Origin: an uncultured Clostridium sp.
Lineage (GTDB): Bacteria > Bacillota > Clostridia > Clostridiales > Clostridiaceae
Direction: 5' to 3'
DNA: 64,000 nt
Assembly: GCA_900539375.1 (NCBI GenBank)
Contig: UQBY01000019.1
Span: forward strand, 4,104 to 68,103
Both the position numbers and the translations under genes were made by a program. Numbering within the stretch: position 1 is the first letter of the stretch; each line of letters starts with the position of its first letter. Shown piece after piece: positions 1-8,361 of the stretch. Below the pieces are notes generated by a model that saw only the letters and a program-made list of their open reading frames with translations, was not told the DNA's origin and did not search any database.

Positions 1-3000
1 CCTATAACTAATTTTACAGGGAATCTTGTACTTGAATTTGTTGATTACAAACTTGATAGAGATAATATCAAGTATTCAGTGGAAGAGTGTAGGGAAAGAG
101 ATGCTACTTATGCTGCACCATTGAAGGTTTCTGTAAGACTACAAAACAAAGAAACTGGTGAAATGAAAGAACAAGAAGTCTTTATGGGAGATTTCCCATT
201 AATGACAGAACAAGGTACTTTTATAATAAATGGAGCTGAAAGAGTAATAGTTAGCCAATTAGTAAGATCACCAGGTGTTTATTACAATTATACTAGAGAT
301 AAGAGTGGTAAGAAATTATTTGCATCTACAGTCATTCCTAACAGGGGAGCATGGCTAGAATATGAAACAGATTCTAATGATGTTATATATGTTAGAATTG
401 ATAAAACAAGAAAGTTACCAATAACTATACTTGCTAGAGCTATGGGATTTGGAACAGATCAGGAGTTACTTGATTATTTTGGAGAGGATGAAAGACTTAA
501 AGCCTCAATAGAAAAAGATAATACCAAGACAAAAGAAGAAGCTTTATTAGAAATTTATAAAAGATTAAGACCAGGTGAACCACCAACAGTTGATAGTGCT
601 GTATCATTGATTGATTCGCTATTTTTTGATGCGAAAAGATATGATTTATCAAAAGTTGGAAGATACAAGTTCAATAAAAAGCTTGCATTAAACTTAAGAA
701 TTGCAAATCAAGTAGCAGCACAAGATATAGTTAATCCATCTACTGGTGAAGTAATGGTGGAAAAAGGTCAAAAGATAAGCAGATTAATGGCTGAAGATAT
801 TCAAAATGCAGGTATTAATTCTGTAGAGATTTTAATAGAGGATAAAGTTCTAAAGGTAATAGGAAATCATTTTGTAGATATACATAAAGTTGTTCCTTTT
901 GATATTTCAGATTTAAATATTAAAGAATTAGTACACTATCCAACATTAAAAGAAATTCTTGATAATTTCGATGATGAAAAAGCTGTTAAAGAAGAAATAA
1001 AGAAAAATATAACTAAATTAATACCAAAGCATATAGTTAAAGATGATATATTTGCAACAATAAGCTATGAATTAGGATTACCTTATGACATAGGTTATGT
1101 AGATGATATAGACCATCTAGGAAATAGAAGATTAAGATCAGTAGGAGAACTTCTACAAAATCAATTTAGAATTGGTTTATCAAGAATGGAAAGAGTAGTT
1201 AAAGAAAGAATGACTATTCAAGACCAAGAAGCTATTACTCCTCAAATGTTAATCAATATAAGACCAGTTGCTGCAGCTATTAAAGAATTCTTTGGTAGTT
1301 CACAATTATCACAATTCATGGATCAAACAAATCCATTATCAGAATTAACTCACAAGAGAAGATTATCAGCTTTAGGACCAGGTGGTCTTTCAAGAGAAAG
1401 AGCTGGATTTGAAGTAAGAGACGTTCACCATTCACACTATGGAAGAATGTGTCCTATAGAAACTCCAGAAGGACCTAACATAGGATTAATAAACTCTTTA
1501 GCAACATTTGCTAGAGTTAATGAATATGGATTTATTGAAACACCATACAGAATTGTAGATAACGGAAGGGCAACTGATGAAATAAGATACTTCACTGCAG
1601 ATGAAGAAGATCAATATGTGGTTGCACAAGCAAAAGAACCACTAGATGAAAATGGATATTTTATATCTAAAAAAGTAACAGTAAGAGATAAGGAAGATGT
1701 ATTAGTAGTTCCAGCAGAAGATGTTGATTTAATGGATGTATCTGCAAGACAAATTGTTTCTGTAGCTACAGCTATGATACCTTTCCTTGAAAATGATGAT
1801 GCATCAAGAGCACTTATGGGAGCTAACATGCAACGTCAAGCTGTTCCATTATTAAAACCTCAAGCACCTATTGTTGGTACTGGTATAGAATATAAAGCAG
1901 CTGTAGATTCAGGGGTACTTCCAAAAGCTAAAAATGAAGGAACTGTTACTTATGTAAGTGCTGATGAAATTAGAATTAAGAGAAGTATTGATGGTGGTAC
2001 TGATACCTATAAGCTTCGTAAGTTTAAGAGAAGTAACCCAGGAACATGTATAAATCAAAGACCTATAGTTGATAAAGGTGAATTAGTATTTAAAAACCAA
2101 GTATTAGCAGATGGTCCTTCAACAGACTTAGGAGAAATTGCTTTAGGTAGAAATATAAGAATGGGATTCATAACTTGGGAAGGTTACAACTATGAAGATG
2201 CCATGCTTATATCAGAAGAATTAGTTAGAGAAGATGTATTTACTTCTATTCATATAGAAGAATATGAATGTGAAGCAAGAGATACTAAGCTTGGACCAGA
2301 AGAAATAACAAGAGATATTCCAAATGTAAGTGAAGATACACTTAAGAATATTGATGAAAGAGGAATAATAAGAATTGGTGCTGAAGTTAGATCAGGAGAT
2401 ATCTTAGTAGGAAAAGTTACTCCAAAGGGAGAAACTGAATTAACAGCTGAAGAAAGATTACTTAGAGCTATATTTGGTGAAAAGGCAAGAGAAGTTAGAG
2501 ATACTTCTTTAAGAGTTCCTCATGGTGAAGCTGGTATAATTGTAGATATAAAAGTATTTACAAGAGAAAATGGAGATGACTTAAATCCAGGAGTTAATGA
2601 ACTTGTAAGATGTTATATAGCTCAAAAGAGAAAGATATCTGTTGGTGATAAGATGGCAGGACGTCATGGTAATAAAGGGGTTATTTCTAGAGTACTTCCA
2701 GAAGAAGATATGCCATTTTTACCAGATGGAAGACCACTTCAAATATGTTTAAACCCTCTAGGAGTTCCTTCACGTATGAATATCGGGCAGGTTCTTGAGG
2801 TTCACTTAGGATGGGCTGCAAGCCACCTAGGATGGCATATTGCAACACCAGTATTTGATGGTGCATCTCAAGATGAAATTAAGCAATGTTTAGTTGATGC
2901 TGGATTTAATGCTAATGGTAAAACAGTTTTATATGATGGTAGAACTGGTGAAGCTTTTGATAATGAAGTTACAGTTGGTATAATGTATATCTTAAAGCTT

Positions 3001-3552
3001 GCTCACTTAGTAGATGATAAGATACATGCTAGATCAACAGGACCATATTCTCTAGTAACTCAACAACCATTAGGAGGTAAAGCTCAATTTGGTGGTCAAA
3101 GATTTGGAGAAATGGAAGTTTGGGCTTTAGAAGCTTATGGAGCTGCTCATACATTACAAGAAATATTAACTGTTAAATCAGATGATGTTGTTGGTAGAGT
3201 TAAGACTTATGAAGCTATAGTTAAGGGTGAGAATATACCTGAGCCAGGAGTTCCAGAATCATTTAAGGTACTTATAAAGGAACTTCAAGCTCTTTGCTTA
3301 GATGTAAGAGTATTAAATGAAAATAATCAGGAAGTTCAATTAAAAGAATTTTCAGATGATGATGACGATGATGTAATGGAAAACTTAGATGTTAATATTG
3401 CAGGAGAAGAAGGATTTGTAGCTTCACCTGTAGTAGAAGATGATGAGGATAGCTATACTATAGAAGAAGATTCAGATGATGAATCAATTGATTTTGATGA
3501 AGACTTTATGGAAAAAATCGAGCAATTTGATGAATACAATGACGAACATTAA
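1..3552 (+). CDS. rpoB: RNA polymerase beta subunit (5' end cut by window)
   Basis: This is the catalytic beta subunit of RNA polymerase. The reading frame is open from base 1, so the gene starts upstream; 1183 residues are visible and about 50 N-terminal residues are missing compared with usual clostridial RpoB. The rifampicin pocket is visible around bases 1290-1400 (GSSQLSQFMDQ, NPLSELTHKRR, LSALGPGG) with the drug-sensitive Asp, His and Ser all present. The GDKMAGRHGNKG region lies near 2645. The C-terminus has an unusually acidic tail (a run of Asp near base 3355, then many Asp/Glu to the stop). rpoC follows after 21 bases, as in the universal rpoBC operon. Identity is certain; the true start is not visible. 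Confidence 0.98.
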   Translation, partial: PITNFTGNLVLEFVDYKLDRDNIKYSVEECRERDATYAAPLKVSVRLQNKETGEMKEQEVFMGDFPLMTEQGTFIINGAERVIVSQLVRSPGVYYNYTRDKSGKKLFASTVIPNRGAWLEYETDSNDVIYVRIDKTRKLPITILARAMGFGTDQELLDYFGEDERLKASIEKDNTKTKEEALLEIYKRLRPGEPPTVDSAVSLIDSLFFDAKRYDLSKVGRYKFNKKLALNLRIANQVAAQDIVNPSTGEVMVEKGQKISRLMAEDIQNAGINSVEILIEDKVLKVIGNHFVDIHKVVPFDISDLNIKELVHYPTLKEILDNFDDEKAVKEEIKKNITKLIPKHIVKDDIFATISYELGLPYDIGYVDDIDHLGNRRLRSVGELLQNQFRIGLSRMERVVKERMTIQDQEAITPQMLINIRPVAAAIKEFFGSSQLSQFMDQTNPLSELTHKRRLSALGPGGLSRERAGFEVRDVHHSHYGRMCPIETPEGPNIGLINSLATFARVNEYGFIETPYRIVDNGRATDEIRYFTADEEDQYVVAQAKEPLDENGYFISKKVTVRDKEDVLVVPAEDVDLMDVSARQIVSVATAMIPFLENDDASRALMGANMQRQAVPLLKPQAPIVGTGIEYKAAVDSGVLPKAKNEGTVTYVSADEIRIKRSIDGGTDTYKLRKFKRSNPGTCINQRPIVDKGELVFKNQVLADGPSTDLGEIALGRNIRMGFITWEGYNYEDAMLISEELVREDVFTSIHIEEYECEARDTKLGPEEITRDIPNVSEDTLKNIDERGIIRIGAEVRSGDILVGKVTPKGETELTAEERLLRAIFGEKAREVRDTSLRVPHGEAGIIVDIKVFTRENGDDLNPGVNELVRCYIAQKRKISVGDKMAGRHGNKGVISRVLPEEDMPFLPDGRPLQICLNPLGVPSRMNIGQVLEVHLGWAASHLGWHIATPVFDGASQDEIKQCLVDAGFNANGKTVLYDGRTGEAFDNEVTVGIMYILKLAHLVDDKIHARSTGPYSLVTQQPLGGKAQFGGQRFGEMEVWALEAYGAAHTLQEILTVKSDDVVGRVKTYEAIVKGENIPEPGVPESFKVLIKELQALCLDVRVLNENNQEVQLKEFSDDDDDDVMENLDVNIAGEEGFVASPVVEDDEDSYTIEEDSDDESIDFDEDFMEKIEQFDEYNDEH

Positions 3553-3573
3553 TTTTGAAGGGAGGATATACCC

Positions 3574-6500
3574 TTGTTTGAATTAAATAATTTTGATGCT
3601 ATACAAATAGGTTTAGCATCTCCAGAGCAAGTAAGACAATGGTCAAGAGGCGAAGTAAAGAAGCCTGAAACAATAAACTATAGAACTTTAAAACCAGAAA
3701 GAGATGGTCTATTTTGTGAAAGAATATTTGGACCAATGAAGGACTGGGAATGTCACTGTGGTAAATATAAAAGAGTTAGATACAAAGGTATTGTTTGTGA
3801 TAGATGTGGAGTAGAAGTTACTAAAGCAAAGGTTAGAAGAGAAAGAATGGGGCATATTGAATTAGCTGCCCCTGTCTCTCACATTTGGTATTTCAAAGGT
3901 ATTCCATCAAGAATGGGATTAATACTTGACATGTCACCAAGATCTTTAGAAAAGATTTTATATTTTGCATCATATGTTGTAATAAATCCAAAGGAAACAC
4001 CTTTATTAAAGAAACAACTTTTAAGTGAAAAAGAATATAGAGAAGCTGTTGATAAATATGGTGAAGAAAGCTTTGTTGCAGGTATGGGAGCAGAAGCAAT
4101 AAAACAACTTTTAGGTGAAATTGATTTATTAGCACAATCAATAGAATTAAAAGAAGAACTTAAGCAAAGTACTGGTCAAAAAAAGGTAAGAATAATAAGA
4201 AGATTAGAAGTTATTGAATCATTTAGACAATCAGGAAATGATCCAAGATGGATGATAATTGATGTTATTCCTGTAATTCCACCAGATTTAAGACCAATGG
4301 TTCAATTAGATGGTGGTAGATTTGCTACTTCTGATTTAAATGACCTTTACAGAAGAGTTATTAATAGAAATAACAGACTTAAGAAGCTTTTAGATTTAGG
4401 AGCACCAGATATAATTGTTAGAAATGAAAAGAGAATGCTTCAAGAAGCAGTAGATGCTCTTATAGATAATGGTAGAAGAGGAAGAGCTGTAACAGGACCT
4501 GGAAACAGACCTTTAAAATCATTATCAGATATGCTTAAAGGTAAGCAAGGTAGATTTAGACAAAACTTACTTGGTAAGAGAGTTGACTATTCAGGAAGAT
4601 CAGTTATTGTTGTAGGACCTGAATTAAGAATGTATCAATGTGGATTACCAAAAGAAATGGCACTAGAATTATTTAAGCCTTTTGTAATGAAAAAGTTAGT
4701 TGAAGATAATGTAGCACATAACATTAAGAGTGCTAAGAGAATGGTAGAAAGAGTAATGCCTCAAGTTTGGGATGTTCTTGAAGAAGTAATTGCAGATCAT
4801 CCAGTATTACTTAACCGTGCCCCTACTTTACATAGACTTGGAATTCAAGCTTTCCAACCTGTATTAGTAGAAGGTAGAGCAATAAAGCTTCATCCACTAG
4901 CATGTACAGCATATAATGCTGACTTTGATGGAGACCAAATGGCAGTACACGTACCTTTATCTGTAGAAGCACAAGCAGAAGCTAGATTCTTAATGCTTGC
5001 AGCAACTAACATACTAAAGCCATCTGATGGTAAGCCAGTATGTGTACCAACACAAGATATGGTACTAGGATCATATTACTTAACAATGGATAGAGATGAT
5101 ACAAAGGGTTCAGGAAGCTACTTCCACTCTAAAGATGAAGCTATAATGGCTTATGAAGTAAAAGAAATAGGAATTCATGCATCTATTAATGTAAGAATGA
5201 CTAGAGAAGAAAACGGAGTAGTTACTTCAGGAATAATAAATACAACTGTTGGTAAGATAATATTCAATCAATCAATCCCTCAAGATTTAGGCTTTGTTGA
5301 TAGAAATGATGAAAAACAAAAATTTAATTTAGAAATAGATTTCTTAGTTACTAAGAAAAACTTAGGTAAAATTATAGATAAATGTTATTCAAAACATGGT
5401 CCAGCAGAAACTTCTATAATGCTAGATAATATAAAAGCACTTGGATATCATTATTCATCAATTGGTGCGGTAACTGTTGCTGCTGCTGATATGATAGTAC
5501 CAAAAAGAAAATATGAACTATTAAAAGAAGCAGATGAAACAGTAGAAAAAATTGAAAAGATGTATAAGAGAGGTTTCATATCAGAAGATGAAAGATATGA
5601 AAGAGTTATAGAAAAATGGACTAAGACAACTGAAGATGTTGCAGATGCACTAATGGATAGTATGGATAAATTTAACCCAATATTCATGATGGCAGATTCA
5701 GGAGCCAGAGGTTCTAAGTCACAAATTAAGCAATTAGCTGGTATGAGAGGACTTATGGCAAATCCATCTGGTAAAATCATAGAATTACCAATCAGAGCAT
5801 CATTTAAAGAAGGTCTTGATGTGTTAGAGTATTTCATATCAACTCATGGTGCAAGAAAAGGTAATGCTGATACTGCATTAAAAACTGCCGATTCAGGATA
5901 TTTAACAAGAAGACTTGTTGATGTTTCTCAAGATGTTATTGTTAGAGAAGAAGATTGTGGAACAACAGAAGGAATATATGTATCAGAAATAAAAGAAGGT
6001 AACGAAGTAATTGAAGAGTTAAAAGAAAGATTAACTGGTAGATATCTAGCTGAAGATATAGTTGATGAAAAAACTCAAGAAGTTATAGCTACAAATGATA
6101 CTTATATGGATTCTGATTTAGCAGAAAAGATAGTAGCAACTGGAGTAAAGAAAGTTAAGATAAGATCAGTATTTACATGTAAATGTAAAATTGGTGTTTG
6201 TGCTAAATGTTATGGTATGAACATGGCAACTGCAAAACAAATTAATATTGGTGAAGCAGTTGGTATAATAGCAGCACAATCAATTGGTGAACCAGGTACA
6301 CAACTTACAATGAGAACATTCCATACAGGTGGAGTTGCTGGAGCAGATATAACTCAAGGTCTTCCTAGAGTTGAAGAATTATTTGAAGCAAGAAAGCCAA
6401 AGGGACTTGCAATTGTAAGTGAAATAGATGGTACAGTAAGAGTTGAAGAAACTAAGAAGAAGAGAACTGTTATTGTAACTAATGAAGATGGTGAAGAACA

Positions 6501-7107
6501 TAGCTATGACATTCCATTTGGATCAAGATTAAAAGTTCAAGATGGTGACGTAATTGAAGCTGGTGATGAAGTAACAGAAGGATCAATAAATCCACATGAT
6601 ATAATGAATATCAAAGGGGTAGATGGTGCTAGAAGATACTTACTTTCAGAAGTTCAAAAGGTTTATAGACTTCAAGGTGTTGATATTAATGATAAGCACT
6701 TAGAAGTTGTTGTTAGACAAATGACTAGAAAGGTAAAGGTTACTGATTCAGGAGATACTTCACTTTTACCGGGTACTATGATAGATATGTTTGACTTCTA
6801 TGAAGCAAATGAAGAAGTTAAGAAACTTGGTGGAGAAGAAGCAAAAGGTGATTTAGCTTTATTAGGTATAACAAAAGCTGCCCTAGCAACTGATAGTTTC
6901 TTATCAGCAGCATCATTCCAAGAAACAACAAGAGTATTAACAGAAGCTGCAATAAAAGGTAAGGTTGACCCATTATTAGGATTAAAAGAAAATGTTATAA
7001 TTGGTAAATTAATACCAGCGGGTACTGGAATGATGAGATATAGATCTGTAAGATTAAATAGTGATAATAATTTAGTTGAAACAGAAGAAACAAATGAAGA
7101 AGAATAA
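3574..7107 (+). CDS. rpoC: RNA polymerase beta' subunit
   Basis: This is the beta' subunit, 1177 residues, full length for a Firmicute without large insertions. The start is TTG preceded by GGGAGGA. Visible landmarks are the N-terminal zinc site (CHCG and CDRCG near residues 60-80), the catalytic magnesium motif NADFDGDQM near base 4915, the second zinc cluster (CKCK, CAKC near base 6180) and the trigger-loop and bridge-helix region with RTFHTGG near base 6315. It is co-transcribed with rpoB. No gene for an L7Ae-like protein lies between rpoC and rpsL, unlike in Bacillus; instead a promoter for the rpsL unit follows directly. Confidence 0.98.
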   Translation: MFELNNFDAIQIGLASPEQVRQWSRGEVKKPETINYRTLKPERDGLFCERIFGPMKDWECHCGKYKRVRYKGIVCDRCGVEVTKAKVRRERMGHIELAAPVSHIWYFKGIPSRMGLILDMSPRSLEKILYFASYVVINPKETPLLKKQLLSEKEYREAVDKYGEESFVAGMGAEAIKQLLGEIDLLAQSIELKEELKQSTGQKKVRIIRRLEVIESFRQSGNDPRWMIIDVIPVIPPDLRPMVQLDGGRFATSDLNDLYRRVINRNNRLKKLLDLGAPDIIVRNEKRMLQEAVDALIDNGRRGRAVTGPGNRPLKSLSDMLKGKQGRFRQNLLGKRVDYSGRSVIVVGPELRMYQCGLPKEMALELFKPFVMKKLVEDNVAHNIKSAKRMVERVMPQVWDVLEEVIADHPVLLNRAPTLHRLGIQAFQPVLVEGRAIKLHPLACTAYNADFDGDQMAVHVPLSVEAQAEARFLMLAATNILKPSDGKPVCVPTQDMVLGSYYLTMDRDDTKGSGSYFHSKDEAIMAYEVKEIGIHASINVRMTREENGVVTSGIINTTVGKIIFNQSIPQDLGFVDRNDEKQKFNLEIDFLVTKKNLGKIIDKCYSKHGPAETSIMLDNIKALGYHYSSIGAVTVAAADMIVPKRKYELLKEADETVEKIEKMYKRGFISEDERYERVIEKWTKTTEDVADALMDSMDKFNPIFMMADSGARGSKSQIKQLAGMRGLMANPSGKIIELPIRASFKEGLDVLEYFISTHGARKGNADTALKTADSGYLTRRLVDVSQDVIVREEDCGTTEGIYVSEIKEGNEVIEELKERLTGRYLAEDIVDEKTQEVIATNDTYMDSDLAEKIVATGVKKVKIRSVFTCKCKIGVCAKCYGMNMATAKQINIGEAVGIIAAQSIGEPGTQLTMRTFHTGGVAGADITQGLPRVEELFEARKPKGLAIVSEIDGTVRVEETKKKRTVIVTNEDGEEHSYDIPFGSRLKVQDGDVIEAGDEVTEGSINPHDIMNIKGVDGARRYLLSEVQKVYRLQGVDINDKHLEVVVRQMTRKVKVTDSGDTSLLPGTMIDMFDFYEANEEVKKLGGEEAKGDLALLGITKAALATDSFLSAASFQETTRVLTEAAIKGKVDPLLGLKENVIIGKLIPAGTGMMRYRSVRLNSDNNLVETEETNEEE

Positions 7108-7118
7108 GATTAAATTTA

Positions 7119-7147
7119 TTGACATGTATATTTTTAAATGATACAAT
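7119..7147 (+). promoter_or_regulatory. Sigma-A promoter for rpsL-rpsG-fusA
   Basis: TTGACA at 7119-7124 and TACAAT at 7142-7147 are separated by 17 bases, near the vegetative consensus. The promoter starts just 11 bases after the rpoC stop and would give the str operon its own transcript with a leader of about 140 bases. Confidence 0.8.
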
Positions 7148-7180
7148 ACAAATTGTGTGATTTTGAATAAAAATATTTTT

Positions 7181-7220
7181 GAATTTGTGAAGGTAAGAGA
7201 ATTCTTATCTTCATGAATTC
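7181..7220 (+). promoter_or_regulatory. 17-bp hairpin in the rpsL leader
   Basis: Bases 7181-7197 pair with 7204-7220 in an unbroken 17-bp stem (three G-U pairs) with a six-base loop. No immediate run of T follows, so it is not a standard terminator. It lies in the leader between the rpsL promoter and its ribosome binding site and may be a control or stability element; that function is inferred. Confidence 0.55.
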
Positions 7221-7294
7221 TGTTTAAAAAATATTTTAATTTAGATTTATCTTTTTATTTTAAATAGATAAATAAAAATTCAGGAGGTGAAAAA

Positions 7295-7672
7295 ATGCCA
7301 ACTATAAGCCAATTAGTAAGAAAAGGAAGAAAAGTTATTACTTCAAAGTCAACTGCTCCAGCACTTAAAGAGTGTCCACAAAAGAGAGGAGTTTGTACTG
7401 TTGTAAAGACTAGTACTCCAAAGAAGCCTAACTCAGCATTAAGAAAAGTTGCCAGAGTAAGACTAACAAATGGATACGAAGTTACTGCATACATTGGTGG
7501 TGTAGGACACAACTTACAAGAACATAGTGTTGTTCTTATAAGAGGTGGTAGAGTTAAGGACCTTCCTGGTGTTAGATACCATATAGTAAGAGGTGCATTA
7601 GACTGCGCTGGTGTAGCTAACAGAATGCAAGGAAGATCAAAGTATGGAGCTAAGAGACCAAAGCAAAAATAG
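7295..7672 (+). CDS. rpsL: 30S ribosomal protein S12
   Basis: S12 sits at the decoding centre of the small subunit and governs tRNA selection accuracy. It has 125 residues, the normal length. The conserved TPKKPNSALRK loop and the GGRVKDLPGVRYH loop are intact, with the lysines whose mutation gives streptomycin resistance unchanged. AGGAGGTG lies eight bases before the ATG. It opens the str operon (rpsL-rpsG-fusA) behind its own promoter and hairpin leader. Confidence 0.97.
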   Translation: MPTISQLVRKGRKVITSKSTAPALKECPQKRGVCTVVKTSTPKKPNSALRKVARVRLTNGYEVTAYIGGVGHNLQEHSVVLIRGGRVKDLPGVRYHIVRGALDCAGVANRMQGRSKYGAKRPKQK

Positions 7673-7818
7673 TCTCTTAAATTCATGTAGTGCTTATCTT
7701 CAGCATTTACATAGATTTATAACGTAAGTTTATATAGATGAAGGAGTTAGCACTTTGCGGTATGAAATATTACCGAGTACCGATGAACTTAAATCATCAT
7801 GTTAAGGAGGGAAGAAAA

Positions 7819-8289
7819 GTGCCAAGAAAAGGACATATAGCAAAGAGAGATGTATTACCAGATCCAATGTATAACTCAAAGGTTGTAACAAAGCTTATCA
7901 ACGGAGTAATGCTTGATGGTAAAAAAGGAGTAGCACAAAAAATATGCTACGATGCATTTGAAACTATGGCTCAAAAAACTGGTAGAGATGCATTAGAAGT
8001 TTTTGAAGAAGCAATGAACAATGTAATGCCTTTACTAGAAGTTAAAGCTAGAAGAATAGGTGGAGCTACTTACCAAGTTCCAATAGAAGTTAGAGCTGAA
8101 AGAAGACAGACTTTAGGTATCAGATGGATACTAGCTGCAGCTAGAAAAAGAGGAGAAAAGCTTATGTGTGAAAGATTAGCTGGAGAATTATTAGATGCAG
8201 CTAACAACACTGGTGCTGCTGTTAAGAAGAGAGAAGATACTCACAAGATGGCAGAGGCAAACAAGGCTTTCGCTCACTACAGATACTAA
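7819..8289 (+). CDS. rpsG: 30S ribosomal protein S7
   Basis: S7 nucleates assembly of the 30S head and contacts the E-site tRNA. I place the start at GTG 7819, after AAGGAGGG, giving 156 residues beginning VPRKGHIAKRD, the standard S7 N-terminus. The frame also runs upstream to 7738, but those 27 codons are not S7-like and would leave the strong ribosome binding site inside the gene. In E. coli S7 is the feedback regulator of the str operon; whether that holds here cannot be seen. Confidence 0.96.
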   Translation: MPRKGHIAKRDVLPDPMYNSKVVTKLINGVMLDGKKGVAQKICYDAFETMAQKTGRDALEVFEEAMNNVMPLLEVKARRIGGATYQVPIEVRAERRQTLGIRWILAAARKRGEKLMCERLAGELLDAANNTGAAVKKREDTHKMAEANKAFAHYRY

Positions 8290-8294
8290 TTATG

Positions 8295-8325
8295 AAACTG
8301 TTTTGGCTCTATGCCAAAGCAGTTT
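8295..8325 (+). promoter_or_regulatory. Hairpin between rpsG and fusA
   Basis: Bases 8295-8307 pair with 8313-8325 (13 bp, one G-U pair, five-base loop). A weak TTTTG follows. It may be a partial terminator or processing/stability hairpin that tunes fusA relative to rpsG; fusA has no clear separate promoter. Confidence 0.5.
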
Positions 8326-8361
8326 TGTCGAATATACAATTAATTGAGAGGAGGAAGACAA

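Noticed and set aside
5451..5837. A 128-codon open frame on the minus strand within rpoC.
   Set aside because: It is antisense to conserved rpoC sequence, lacks a convincing start signal and has shadow-type composition rich in Ser, Leu and Ile.
7255..7686. A 143-codon minus-strand frame covering rpsL.
   Set aside because: It is the mirror of rpsL; S12 is certain on the plus strand.
7738..7818. A 27-codon N-terminal extension of S7.
   Set aside because: The strong AAGGAGGG site lies inside it and S7 from GTG 7819 has the normal 156 residues.
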